From Acidovorax sp. DW039 (GTDB taxonomy: Bacteria > Pseudomonadota > Gammaproteobacteria > Burkholderiales > Burkholderiaceae_C): a stretch of DNA of 64,000 nt. Location: positions 3,696,001 through 3,760,000 of the forward strand of contig NZ_AP029019.1 in NCBI RefSeq assembly GCF_037101375.1. The letters are read 5' to 3'. Below the pieces are notes generated by a model. It made no database searches. It was given only the letters and a program-made list of their open reading frames with translations, and had not been told where the DNA came from. The position numbers and the translations under genes are program-made. Numbering within the stretch: position 1 is the first letter of the stretch; every line of letters begins with the position of its first letter. Below are positions 47,743 through 55,218 of this stretch, one piece after another.

Positions 47743-48114
47743 ATGAAATTCCAGCCCGATCGCTCCAGCGCGCAGACCATTCACGGCTATGGCCCTGGCT
47801 GGATCGGTGTGGACGGGACCAAGTACACCCAAAGCCTGATCGTGGGCGCCAACGGACTGCTGGAGATGTGGAACTGCGCACGCTTTGAAGACCTGACAGC
47901 CCAGCACTTCGAGCACTTGGCCACACTGGAGGCTGAGGTCATCATCTTTGGCAGTGGCGCGCGCAACCGCTTTCCGCCCGCAGCGTGGCTGCGCCCGTTG
48001 GCCGCCCGACAACTGGGACTGGAAACCATGGACACGGCGGCCGCCTGCCGCACCTACAACATCCTGTCGGGCGAGGGCCGCAACGTTGTCGCGGCGCTCA
48101 TTCTCGAGCCCTGA
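47743..48114 (+). CDS. Mth938-like domain protein
   Basis: This 123-residue protein matches the Mth938/DUF498 fold: MKFQPDRSSAQTIHGYGPGWIGVDG, then VEVIIFGSGARNRFPPAAW and GLETMDTAAACRTYNILSGEGRNVVAALIL. Mitochondrial relatives (NDUFAF3) assist complex I assembly; a role here is inferred only and the gene is far from nuo. It is divergent from alaC. A perfect hairpin, GCATGCGT/ACGCATGC at 48151-48171, follows its stop but has no U-run. Confidence 0.83.
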   Translation: MKFQPDRSSAQTIHGYGPGWIGVDGTKYTQSLIVGANGLLEMWNCARFEDLTAQHFEHLATLEAEVIIFGSGARNRFPPAAWLRPLAARQLGLETMDTAAACRTYNILSGEGRNVVAALILEP

Positions 48115-48150
48115 GGCCGACAGACACGAGGCCTCTCCACCGATCACCGG

Positions 48151-48171
48151 GCATGCGTTTTGCACGCATGC
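48151..48171. repeat. Perfect inverted repeat after the Mth938-like gene
   Basis: GCATGCGT (48151-48158) and ACGCATGC (48164-48171) form an 8-base stem with a 5-base loop. It sits 36 bases after the stop and 36 bases before the bcp -35 box. It could slow transcription or be an operator for bcp; the sequence does not decide. Confidence 0.55.
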
Positions 48172-48206
48172 TTATGCAGATATGTACATACATACAGCCC
48201 CGGTGG

Positions 48207-48235
48207 TTGGCTAAGTATCATTTTCAGAGTAAAAT
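48207..48235 (+). promoter_or_regulatory. Sigma-70 promoter for bcp
   Basis: TTGGCT (48207-48212) and TAAAAT (48230-48235) are spaced 17 bases apart, close to consensus. Transcription would begin near 48242 and give an 84-base leader before the bcp start at 48326. The leader contains a GC-rich stretch but no clear riboswitch. Confidence 0.65.
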
Positions 48236-48325
48236 CGCGGGTTGCGGTCGGGGGCACCACCAAGAGCAATAACACACCCGCTCCTCCGGCTTACCAACGA
48301 CTACATCCTGAGAGATTGAAGTGCT

Positions 48326-48811
48326 ATGGCGATCGTTGTCAACAAACCCCTCCCTGAATTTGAAGCCAACGCGACCGGCGGGATCAAGGTCTCCAACACG
48401 TCACACACCGGCCAGATTCTGATTCTGTACTTCTATCCCAAGGACAACACCCCTGGTTGCACCACGGAAGCCATGCAGTTCCGTGACAAGTACAAAGATT
48501 TCGTCAAGGCGGGCGCCGCAGTGTTCGGCGTTTCGCGCGACAACATGAAGTCCCACGACGACTTCAAGGAAAAGCTGGAACTGCCTTTCGAGCTGATTGC
48601 AGACACCGAAGAAAAAATGTGCCACATGTTCGGCGTGGTCAAAAACAAGATCATGTACGGCAAAAAGGTCAAAGGCATCGAGCGCAGCACGTTCCTGATC
48701 GGCCCTGATGGCGTGCTGATCCAGGAATGGCGCGGCCTGAAGGTTCCAGGTCACGTGGACGAAGTGCTCAAGGCGGTCAAGTCGCTCAAGGCCCTGAAAA
48801 AGGCCGCCTGA
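48326..48811 (+). CDS. bcp: Thioredoxin-dependent peroxiredoxin (Bcp family)
   Basis: This 161-residue peroxiredoxin detoxifies hydroperoxides in the cytoplasm. The peroxidatic cysteine is Cys45 in YPKDNTPGCTTEAMQFRD. E. coli Bcp has a second, resolving cysteine at position 50; here residue 50 is Met, and the only other cysteine is in KMCHMFG. This protein is therefore expected to follow a 1-Cys or atypical mechanism. The start MAIVVNKPLPEF is the usual one. It has its own promoter upstream. Confidence 0.9.
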   Translation: MAIVVNKPLPEFEANATGGIKVSNTSHTGQILILYFYPKDNTPGCTTEAMQFRDKYKDFVKAGAAVFGVSRDNMKSHDDFKEKLELPFELIADTEEKMCHMFGVVKNKIMYGKKVKGIERSTFLIGPDGVLIQEWRGLKVPGHVDEVLKAVKSLKALKKAA

Positions 48812-48936
48812 ATCACCACCGCTTGAGGGCTGCAAGCAACAAATACGCACAGCCCGGGCGTGCTTGCCGCGCCTTCACACGGAATGGGCATAATGGGTTA
48901 ATGCCCTTGCACATTGCAAAGCCCCATTCCCATCAC

Positions 48937-48967
48937 AAAAGCCGCCTTGGCCTCCAGGCGGCTTTTT
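48937..48967 (+). terminator. Rho-independent terminator between bcp and the PhoH gene
   Basis: AAAAGCCGCCT (48937-48947) pairs with AGGCGGCTTTT (48956-48966), with an eight-base loop and a T-run. It lies 125 bases after bcp and 38 bases before the PhoH-like start, so it may end bcp transcription; the following gene then needs its own promoter. Confidence 0.82.
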
Positions 48968-49004
48968 GCTTTCTGAACACCCTTGCCTGAGGCCCTTGCA
49001 CACC

Positions 49005-50765
49005 ATGCCCCTGCCACCCGCCCCCAGCCGCCGTGCCGCCCTGCTTGCACCAGAGGCGTATGAAAACAAAGCCCGCTCTGCCCGTGCAGCGGCTCGCGCA
49101 GTAACGAACCCAGCCGCAGAAGACGACGACAACAACATCGCCGTTCTGGAAGCAAGCACTCCCGCAACGCGGACTCGCGCCTCTCGCGGCTCAAAAGCTT
49201 CAGCTACCACGGTCGCTACACCCGCTCCAGTGGCCAAAGCTGCGCCAGCACCCACCGCGCGTCGCGCACCCGCGGCCCCCAAAGAGACTGCAGCAGAACC
49301 AGCCACGCTCAGCAGCGCTGCCGCATCCACTACCGAGAGCCGCAGCGCCCGCAGCAAAAAGACACGCTCCCAGGGCCCGACCAAGCTGTTCGTACTGGAC
49401 ACCAACGTGCTCTTGCACGACCCGACCAGCCTGTTCCGCTTTGAAGAGCACGACATCTTCCTGCCCATGATCGTTCTGGAGGAACTGGACGGTCACAAGA
49501 AGGGCATGACGGAAGTGGCACGCAATGGCCGCCAGGCCAGCCGCACCCTCGATGCACTGGCAGCGGCCCAGGGCGCAGACATAGCCAAGGGACTCAAGCT
49601 GGATTCCACGGGCCAACGCGCCGCAGGCGGACATCTCTTCTTCCAGACGGAACCGCTGGACTACAGCCTGCCCACCAGCCTGCCCCAGGGCAAGGCCGAC
49701 AACCAGATCCTGGGCGTGGTGGAAGCCCTGCGCAAGCAGCATGCGCCACGCGAGGTGGTGCTCGTATCGAAGGACATCAACATGCGGGTCAAGGCCCGCG
49801 CACTCGGTCTGGCAGCCGAGGATTACCAGAACGACAAGGCCCTGGAAGACGGTGACCTGCTCTACGCGGGCGTATTGGCGCTGCCCCCGGATTTCTGGAC
49901 CAAGAGCGGCAAGAACGTGGAAAGCTGGCAAAGCGGTGCCCACACCTACTACCGCATCAGTGGCCCCATCGTGCCGCAGCTGATGATCAATCAGTTCGTG
50001 TACTTTGAAGCTCCCGGCGAGCCCAGCCTGTTCGCCCGCGTGAGCGAAATCCGCGACAAGACTGCGGTACTGCAGACCTTGAAGGATTACGGCTCCACCA
50101 AGAATGCTGTCTGGGGCGTGACCACGCGCAACCGCGAGCAGAACTACGCCATGAACCTGCTCATGGATCCTGAGATTGATTTCGTAACGCTCACAGGCAC
50201 TGCGGGCACCGGCAAGACGCTTCTGGCACTGGCTGCAGGCCTCACCCAAGTGCTGGACGACCGCCGCTACACCGAGATCATCATGACCCGCGCCACGGTG
50301 AGCGTGGGTGAGGACATCGGCTTTTTGCCCGGCACCGAAGAGGAAAAGATGGGCCCCTGGATGGGCGCGCTGGATGACAACCTGGAGTTTTTGGCCAAGG
50401 GCGACGGCGGCAACGCTGGCGAATGGGGCCGTGCAGCCACCAATGAGCTGATCCGCAGCCGCATCAAGATCAAGAGCATGAACTTCATGCGCGGACGCAC
50501 CTTCCTGAACAAGTACGTCATCATCGACGAGGCACAGAACCTGACGCCCAAGCAGATGAAGACGCTGATCACGCGCGCAGGCCCCGGCACCAAGATCATC
50601 TGCATGGGTAACCTGGCCCAGATTGACACGCCGTACCTCACCGAAGGCTCTTCGGGCCTGACCTACGCCGTAGACCGCTTCAAGGGCTGGCCACACAGCG
50701 GCCACATCACCCTGGCCCGTGGCGAACGCTCGCGTCTGGCGGACTTTGCCAGCGAGGTGCTCTGA
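49005..50765 (+). CDS. PIN-PhoH ATPase (PhoH2-like)
   Basis: This 586-residue protein fuses a PIN ribonuclease domain (FVLDTNVLLHDP, catalytic Asp132) with a PhoH ATPase domain (Walker A GTAGTGKT at 398-405, Walker B VIIDEAQN with Asp508). PIN-PhoH proteins act as RNA-unwinding ribonucleases. The first 125 residues are a low-complexity Ala/Thr/Pro/Ser/Arg tail that is not in the core family. Start MPLPPAPSRR follows a terminator hairpin. It is followed within three bases by a coiled-coil membrane protein gene. Confidence 0.9.
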   Translation: MPLPPAPSRRAALLAPEAYENKARSARAAARAVTNPAAEDDDNNIAVLEASTPATRTRASRGSKASATTVATPAPVAKAAPAPTARRAPAAPKETAAEPATLSSAAASTTESRSARSKKTRSQGPTKLFVLDTNVLLHDPTSLFRFEEHDIFLPMIVLEELDGHKKGMTEVARNGRQASRTLDALAAAQGADIAKGLKLDSTGQRAAGGHLFFQTEPLDYSLPTSLPQGKADNQILGVVEALRKQHAPREVVLVSKDINMRVKARALGLAAEDYQNDKALEDGDLLYAGVLALPPDFWTKSGKNVESWQSGAHTYYRISGPIVPQLMINQFVYFEAPGEPSLFARVSEIRDKTAVLQTLKDYGSTKNAVWGVTTRNREQNYAMNLLMDPEIDFVTLTGTAGTGKTLLALAAGLTQVLDDRRYTEIIMTRATVSVGEDIGFLPGTEEEKMGPWMGALDDNLEFLAKGDGGNAGEWGRAATNELIRSRIKIKSMNFMRGRTFLNKYVIIDEAQNLTPKQMKTLITRAGPGTKIICMGNLAQIDTPYLTEGSSGLTYAVDRFKGWPHSGHITLARGERSRLADFASEVL

Positions 50766-50767
50766 CG

Positions 50768-51154
50768 ATGGTGGGCTGGGTCACTGCACTCAAGCTGGTT
50801 CCATGGGGTGATGTGATTGAAGCCACACCCCAGATCCTGCAGGCCGCCAGAAAACTGCTGGGAACAGCGCGCAAGAGCAAGGCTGATACCGCGGTCACCA
50901 CCTCAGCCGGGCATGTCGAGGCAGAAGCCCAGCTGCCCGCTGCAACGCAGCTGCAGCATCTGCGGGAACGGGTGACACAACTGGAACAGGAACAAATGGA
51001 CAGCGCAGCGCTGATTCAGTCCCTGGCCCAACAAAACGCCCAGGTGATACAGGCGGTAGATGACCTGCGCCAGCGCTATCGCCGGCTGACGCTGCTTACA
51101 GCGGGACTGGGCTGCGTTTGCCTGGGCCTGCTGGTGGCTGTGATCCGGCAATAG
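50768..51154 (+). CDS. Coiled-coil protein with C-terminal membrane helix
   Basis: This 128-residue protein has a likely coiled coil at about residues 55-100 (LQHLRERVTQLEQEQMDSAALIQSLAQQN) and a single C-terminal transmembrane helix (LLTAGLGCVCLGLLVAVI). The N-terminus VTALKLVPWGDVIEATPQILQAARKLL is amphipathic. It starts two bases after the PhoH-like stop, implying co-translation, and probably anchors to the inner membrane with its body in the cytoplasm. Function is unknown; similar small proteins are seen in other Burkholderiales. Confidence 0.7.
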   Translation: MVGWVTALKLVPWGDVIEATPQILQAARKLLGTARKSKADTAVTTSAGHVEAEAQLPAATQLQHLRERVTQLEQEQMDSAALIQSLAQQNAQVIQAVDDLRQRYRRLTLLTAGLGCVCLGLLVAVIRQ

Positions 51155-51218
51155 CTGCGGCCCGTAAGGGTCTCCATCTGCCCCAGGTTCTGAGCCACAG
51201 ACAAACCCAAGGGGAAAT

Positions 51219-51256
51219 AAAAAACACCGACCAAACAAAAGTCTGGTCGGTGTTTT
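51219..51256. terminator. Bidirectional terminator between the PhoH unit and dnaB
   Basis: AAAACACCGACC (51221-51232) pairs with GGTCGGTGTTTT (51245-51256) around a short loop, with A-runs and T-runs on both sides. It lies between convergent transcripts, the coiled-coil gene on plus and dnaB on minus. Confidence 0.85.
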
Positions 51257-51312
51257 GCTATTTATTTGATAGCTTCTCGCGCTTATAGCATGGGCGCTAG
51301 AGCCCATTTTTA
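51257..51312. repeat. Dispersed GCGCT palindrome, copy R6
   Basis: GCTATTTATTTGATAGC (51257-51273) is followed by TTCTCGCGCTTATAGCATGGGCGCTAGAGCCC and ATTTTTATT. It abuts the dnaB stop codon. Orientation is as in R2, R4 and R5. Confidence 0.82.
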
Positions 51313-52734
51313 TTAGTAATCATCCCCACCACCCATAGCCAGGTTCTCAAAGCGCGTCTGGTTCTTCTGGAAGAAAAGTTTGACCGTGCCGGTAGGGCCG
51401 TTACGCTGCTTGCCAATGATGACCTCGGCCACGTTGGGCTCTTTGCTGTCCTTGTTGTAGTAGTCGTCGCGGTAGATGAACATGATGATGTCAGCATCCT
51501 GCTCGATAGCGCCAGATTCACGCAGGTCGGACATCATGGGACGCTTGTCCGTGCGCTGCTCCACCGAACGGTTGAGCTGTGACAGCGCAATCACAGGGCA
51601 CTGCAGCTCCTTGGCCAGCATCTTCAGCCCCCGGGAGATTTCTCCCAGTTCTGTGGCGCGGTTGTCGGCACTGCCAGCGCCTGAGCCACTCATGAGCTGC
51701 AGGTAGTCCACCACGATCAGCCCCAGCTTGCCGCACTGGCGAGCCAAACGTCTGGCGTTGGCGCGCAGTTCCCCAGGGGACAGACCCGGGGTTTCGTCAA
51801 TGTGCAGAGATACCGTGCGCAGCTTTTCAATCGCCTCGGTCAGGCGCGGCCATTCGTCATCGGTCAGCTTGCCGGTCCGCAGGTTGCCCTGGTTGACCCG
51901 ACCAATCGAGCCCACAATACGCACCGCCAGCTGAGCGGCACCCATTTCCATCGAAAAAATGGCTACGGGCAGACCTTCATTCAGCGCCACGTGCTCGGCA
52001 ATGTTCACCGCAAAAGACGTCTTGCCCATGGAAGGGCGGGCTGCCAGAACAATCATGTCCCCCGCCTGCAGGCCGGAAGTCATGCGGTCCAGGTCCGCAA
52101 ATCCCGTGGGCACGCCGGTCACGTCGGCCGGGTTGTCAGCCATCTCCTGCACTTTGTCGAGCAGGTCCACCACCAGCGTGTCGAGAGACTGGAAACCCTG
52201 CTTGTTGCGTGAGCCCTCTTCGCCAATCGCAAAAATCTTGGCTTCGGCTTCGTCCAGAATGCGCTCGACCGTCTTACCCTGCGGATCAAACGCATTGGTA
52301 GAGATTTCGTCGCTGGCAGTGACCAGCTTGCGCAGGATCGCCCGCTCCCGAACGATCTCAGCATAGCGGCGGATGTTGCTGGCACTGGGAACGTACTGGG
52401 CCAGGTTGTTCAGGTACGTCAGCCCACCCACCTCCTCGGCTTTGCCCAGGCTGCGGAGGTGCTCAAACACGGTGATCACATCAGCGGGCTTGCTCGCATT
52501 CACCAAAGTGGCAATGGCCGTGAAGATCAGCTGATGTTCGTGGCGATAGAAGTTGCTCTCGGTCAGCAGGTCGCCCACACGGTCCCAGGCGTTGTTGTCC
52601 AGCAGCAGGCCACCCAGCACGCTCGATTCCGCCTCCACGGAATGCGGCGGAATACGCAAACGGGCGACTTCGTTATCCTGAACGTTGGGGGCAGAAAAAC
52701 CTTGGTCATCTAGCGGGGGAAAAACTGCGGACAT
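51313..52734 (-). CDS. dnaB: Replicative DNA helicase DnaB
   Basis: This 473-residue hexameric helicase unwinds DNA at the replication fork. The N-terminal domain (RIPPHSVEAESSVLGGLLLDNNAWD) is linked to a RecA-like ATPase with Walker A ARPSMGKTSFA and Walker B GLIVVDYLQLMSG. The C-terminal motif RSGAIEQDADIIMFIYRDDYY is typical. It lies downstream of rplI but after a terminator, so it may be partly independent of the ribosomal operon. Start MSAVFPPLDD has GGAG-type sequence upstream. Confidence 0.96.
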   Translation of the reverse strand: MSAVFPPLDDQGFSAPNVQDNEVARLRIPPHSVEAESSVLGGLLLDNNAWDRVGDLLTESNFYRHEHQLIFTAIATLVNASKPADVITVFEHLRSLGKAEEVGGLTYLNNLAQYVPSASNIRRYAEIVRERAILRKLVTASDEISTNAFDPQGKTVERILDEAEAKIFAIGEEGSRNKQGFQSLDTLVVDLLDKVQEMADNPADVTGVPTGFADLDRMTSGLQAGDMIVLAARPSMGKTSFAVNIAEHVALNEGLPVAIFSMEMGAAQLAVRIVGSIGRVNQGNLRTGKLTDDEWPRLTEAIEKLRTVSLHIDETPGLSPGELRANARRLARQCGKLGLIVVDYLQLMSGSGAGSADNRATELGEISRGLKMLAKELQCPVIALSQLNRSVEQRTDKRPMMSDLRESGAIEQDADIIMFIYRDDYYNKDSKEPNVAEVIIGKQRNGPTGTVKLFFQKNQTRFENLAMGGGDDY

Positions 52735-52821
52735 GGGAGATTCTCCGAACGAGACCTGAATGCTATCCCGACCCAGGCACCGGCTGCCCAAGCGGAAAAC
52801 GATGATGGCTGACCCAATGAC

Positions 52822-52845
52822 AAAAGCCGCCCGAGGGCGGCTTTT
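52822..52845 (-). terminator. Rho-independent terminator after rplI
   Basis: AAAAGCCGCC (52822-52831) pairs with GGCGGCTTTT (52836-52845) around CGAG. It lies 22 bases after the rplI stop and before the dnaB start, so it should end the rpsF-priB-rpsR-rplI transcript. Confidence 0.83.
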
Positions 52846-52866
52846 GCTGGATCACCTGAAAGGGAA

Positions 52867-53319
52867 TTAGGCGGTTTCGCCGTAGACCGAAACAGTCACA
52901 TCCACCACCACATCGGTGTGCAGAGCAACGCTCACGGTGCTTTCGCCGACCAGCTTGATAGGACCGTTGGGCATACGCACTTGAGCCTTCACGATCTTGT
53001 AGCCTTGCTTGTTCAGCTCTTCAGCGATGTCGTGGTTGGTCACGGAACCAAACAGACGGCCATCCACGCCAGCCTTCTGGGTCAGCTTGACGGTAGTGCC
53101 ACCCAGCTTTTCGCCTTGGGCTTGGGCTTCTGCCAGCTTGGCAGCAGCGGCCTTTTCGAGTTCGGCGCGCTTGGCTTCGAACTCAGCCTTGTTGGCTTCG
53201 GTGGCGCGGCGAGCGCGGCCCGAAGGGATCAGGAAGTTACGGGCGTAGCCGTCTTTCACCTTGACGATTTCGCCGAGGTTGCCGAGGTTCACAACCTTGT
53301 CGAGCAGAATGATTTGCAT
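52867..53319 (-). CDS. rplI: 50S ribosomal protein L9
   Basis: This 150-residue protein binds 23S rRNA and bridges two lobes of the large subunit. The N-terminal RNA-binding domain reads [36 protein letters not shown], followed by the long connecting helix and a C-terminal domain with [14 protein letters not shown]. Length is normal. It closes the rpsF-priB-rpsR-rplI operon. Confidence 0.97.
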   Translation of the reverse strand: MQIILLDKVVNLGNLGEIVKVKDGYARNFLIPSGRARRATEANKAEFEAKRAELEKAAAAKLAEAQAQGEKLGGTTVKLTQKAGVDGRLFGSVTNHDIAEELNKQGYKIVKAQVRMPNGPIKLVGESTVSVALHTDVVVDVTVSVYGETA

Positions 53320-53330
53320 GGTTGTGCTCC

Positions 53331-53612
53331 TTAGATCTTGTGCTGGTCGCTGTAAGGCACCAGGGCCAGGAAGCGGGCACGCTTGATGGCGGTGTTCAGC
53401 TGACGCTGGTAGATGGCGCGTGTGCCGGTAAGGCGCGCGGGGATGATCTTGCCGTTTTCGGCGATGAAGTCGCGCAGCGTATCGACATCCTTGTAGTCGA
53501 TTTCTTCAACGCCCGTCACGGTGAAGCGGCAGAAGCGCTTGCGCTTGAACAGCAGGGACTGGGTGTTGCGCTTTGGGCGCTTGTCTTTGTTGAACTTCTT
53601 GAACGTGGCCAT
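53331..53612 (-). CDS. rpsR: 30S ribosomal protein S18
   Basis: This 93-residue protein forms a pair with S6 on the small-subunit platform. [60 protein letters not shown] is the S18 core. Basic N-terminus [12 protein letters not shown] is lineage-specific. It lies between priB and rplI. Confidence 0.97.
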   Translation of the reverse strand: MATFKKFNKDKRPKRNTQSLLFKRKRFCRFTVTGVEEIDYKDVDTLRDFIAENGKIIPARLTGTRAIYQRQLNTAIKRARFLALVPYSDQHKI

Positions 53613-53629
53613 TGCGGACCCCTTGAAAA

Positions 53630-53920
53630 TTAATTTTGTTGAATATCCTGGATGTGAAGCACTGCATTCTTGCCGTTGCGCGGGGTGGCCAGAAAACCCG
53701 AAAAAGTCCAGAGACTTCCGATGTTCTGCCTTGCCAGCCGCTCGGCCATTGCACCAAAGGCAACGGCCTTGATGGCTGCCTTGACGGCCCGGGGGTGACC
53801 TGCTTCTGTCTGTTGCGACTCATGTTCGAGCCGCAGGTTGATGGCAGGCAAACCGGCGGGGGTGTAGCGCAGGGACTCAGCCTCTGCGATACATGCTGTC
53901 AAGACGACGCGGTTCTCCAC
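53630..53920 (-). CDS. priB: Primosomal replication protein PriB
   Basis: This 96-residue single-stranded DNA-binding OB-fold protein helps restart stalled replication forks with PriA. It starts with a GTG ([35 protein letters not shown]), and [16 protein letters not shown] and [21 protein letters not shown] are conserved. It sits between rpsF and rpsR, the normal location. The start codon has only a weak GGAG upstream, and priB is probably coupled to rpsF. Confidence 0.93.
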   Translation of the reverse strand: MENRVVLTACIAEAESLRYTPAGLPAINLRLEHESQQTEAGHPRAVKAAIKAVAFGAMAERLARQNIGSLWTFSGFLATPRNGKNAVLHIQDIQQN

Positions 53921-53935
53921 TCCAAAGTGGATGGA

Positions 53936-54313
53936 TCAGCGCTCGCCAGCCGCTGCGTACTCGGCTTGGCTGGCCTTGCGGGCCTCTTCGCGCTCAACAG
54001 TCTTCATCATGGAAGATGGGCCAGTCTCAGCCTTCTTCTTCTGAACAGTCAGGTGGCGCAGCACGGCGTCGTTGAACTTGAAGGCGTGCTCCAGCTCGGC
54101 CATCACAGCCTGGTCAGCTTCGATGTTCACGCACAGGTAGTGGGCCTTGGCCAGCTTGTTGATCAGGTAGGCCAGTTGACGGCGACCCCAGTCTTCCACG
54201 CGGTGCACCTTGCCACCGCCAGCGGTGATCATGCCCTTGTAGCGCTCCAGCATGGCTGGAACTTGTTCGCTTTGATCCGGATGGATCAACAAAATGATTT
54301 CGTAGTGACGCAT
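53936..54313 (-). CDS. rpsF: 30S ribosomal protein S6
   Basis: This 125-residue protein is the first of the operon. [49 protein letters not shown] and [18 protein letters not shown] are the S6 signature. The start has AAGGAG upstream. A longer frame upstream was discarded. The C-terminal tail is Lys/Glu-rich. Confidence 0.97.
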   Translation of the reverse strand: MRHYEIILLIHPDQSEQVPAMLERYKGMITAGGGKVHRVEDWGRRQLAYLINKLAKAHYLCVNIEADQAVMAELEHAFKFNDAVLRHLTVQKKKAETGPSSMMKTVEREEARKASQAEYAAAGER

Positions 54314-54404
54314 GCATACTCCTTGTGGATGAAGCCGCCCGCAGCGTCTCAATCTGAGCAATGATTTGCTCGCGATTGTGCGGTGTGGCAAGGCAAAGCC
54401 GGAA

Positions 54405-54433
54405 ATTATACCTCGCCATACTCCGCTTGTACA
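54405..54433 (-). promoter_or_regulatory. Sigma-70 promoter for the rpsF operon
   Basis: On the minus strand TGTACA (54428-54433) is spaced 17 bases from TATAAT (54405-54410), about 90 bases before the rpsF start. The -10 is a perfect match. It is divergent from the grpE heat-shock promoter. Confidence 0.75.
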
Positions 54434-54513
54434 CTAAGGGCGCCGCAAACGGGCGGCGGAGGCGCTGATACCCCGTGAATCGACCTCAGCCCACCCCGAA
54501 GGGGAAGACGCAT

Positions 54514-54542
54514 CTTGAAATGCGCCAATACCCCTCCATCTA
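54514..54542 (+). promoter_or_regulatory. Sigma-32 (heat-shock) promoter for grpE-dnaK-dnaJ
   Basis: CTTGAAA (54514-54520) and CTCCATCTA (54534-54542) are separated by 13 bases and match the RpoH consensus CTTGAAA-N13-CCCCATNTA except for one base. The site lies about 40 bases before the grpE start. Confidence 0.8.
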
Positions 54543-54582
54543 CCGCGCGTAATCCACTGTTTTCATTCCAAAAGACTTCAAT

Positions 54583-55134
54583 ATGTCAGACAACAGCCAG
54601 CCCAACACCAACCAAGCCGCACCCTCCCCCGAAGAAGTGGAAGCAGCCATGGCGGCCAACGCCTCTGACGAAATGGAGCGTCTGCAAGCCGAACTGGCAG
54701 AGCTGAAAGCCAAGAGCGCCGATCTGGCCGACCAGTTTCTGCGCGCCAAGGCAGAAGCCGAAAACGCCCGCCGCCGCGCTGAAGAGGAAGTCGCCAAGGC
54801 ACGCAAGTTCGGCATTGAGAGCTTTGCTGAGAGCCTTCTGCCCGTGGCAGACAGCCTGGATGCAGCCCTGGCCATCAAGGAAGCCACCCCCCAGCAACTG
54901 CGCGAAGGTGCTGATGCCACGCTGCGCCAGCTGACCTCTGCCCTGGAACGCAACAAGGTGCTAGCCATCAACCCCGCTGCAGGCACCAAGTTTGACCCCC
55001 ACCAGCACCAGGCCATCAGCGTGGTGCCTGCCGATCAGGAAGCCAATACGGTGGTGGCCGTGCTGCAAAAGGGCTACATGATCGCCGAACGGGTTCTACG
55101 GCCCGCGCTCGTCACCGTGACAGCGCCCAAGTAA
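54583..55134 (+). CDS. grpE: Nucleotide exchange factor GrpE
   Basis: This 183-residue protein releases ADP from DnaK. It has a long N-terminal helix ([53 protein letters not shown]) and a C-terminal beta domain with [31 protein letters not shown]. It is the first gene of a grpE-dnaK-dnaJ unit behind a heat-shock promoter. Start [10 protein letters not shown]. Confidence 0.97.
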   Translation: MSDNSQPNTNQAAPSPEEVEAAMAANASDEMERLQAELAELKAKSADLADQFLRAKAEAENARRRAEEEVAKARKFGIESFAESLLPVADSLDAALAIKEATPQQLREGADATLRQLTSALERNKVLAINPAAGTKFDPHQHQAISVVPADQEANTVVAVLQKGYMIAERVLRPALVTVTAPK

Positions 55135-55218
55135 TTTTTTGAGAGGGACGACTTGAAGCAACGCAAGTTATCCACAAGTTACTAGACATCCAAACATTCC
55201 AACATTGCGGAGAAAAAC

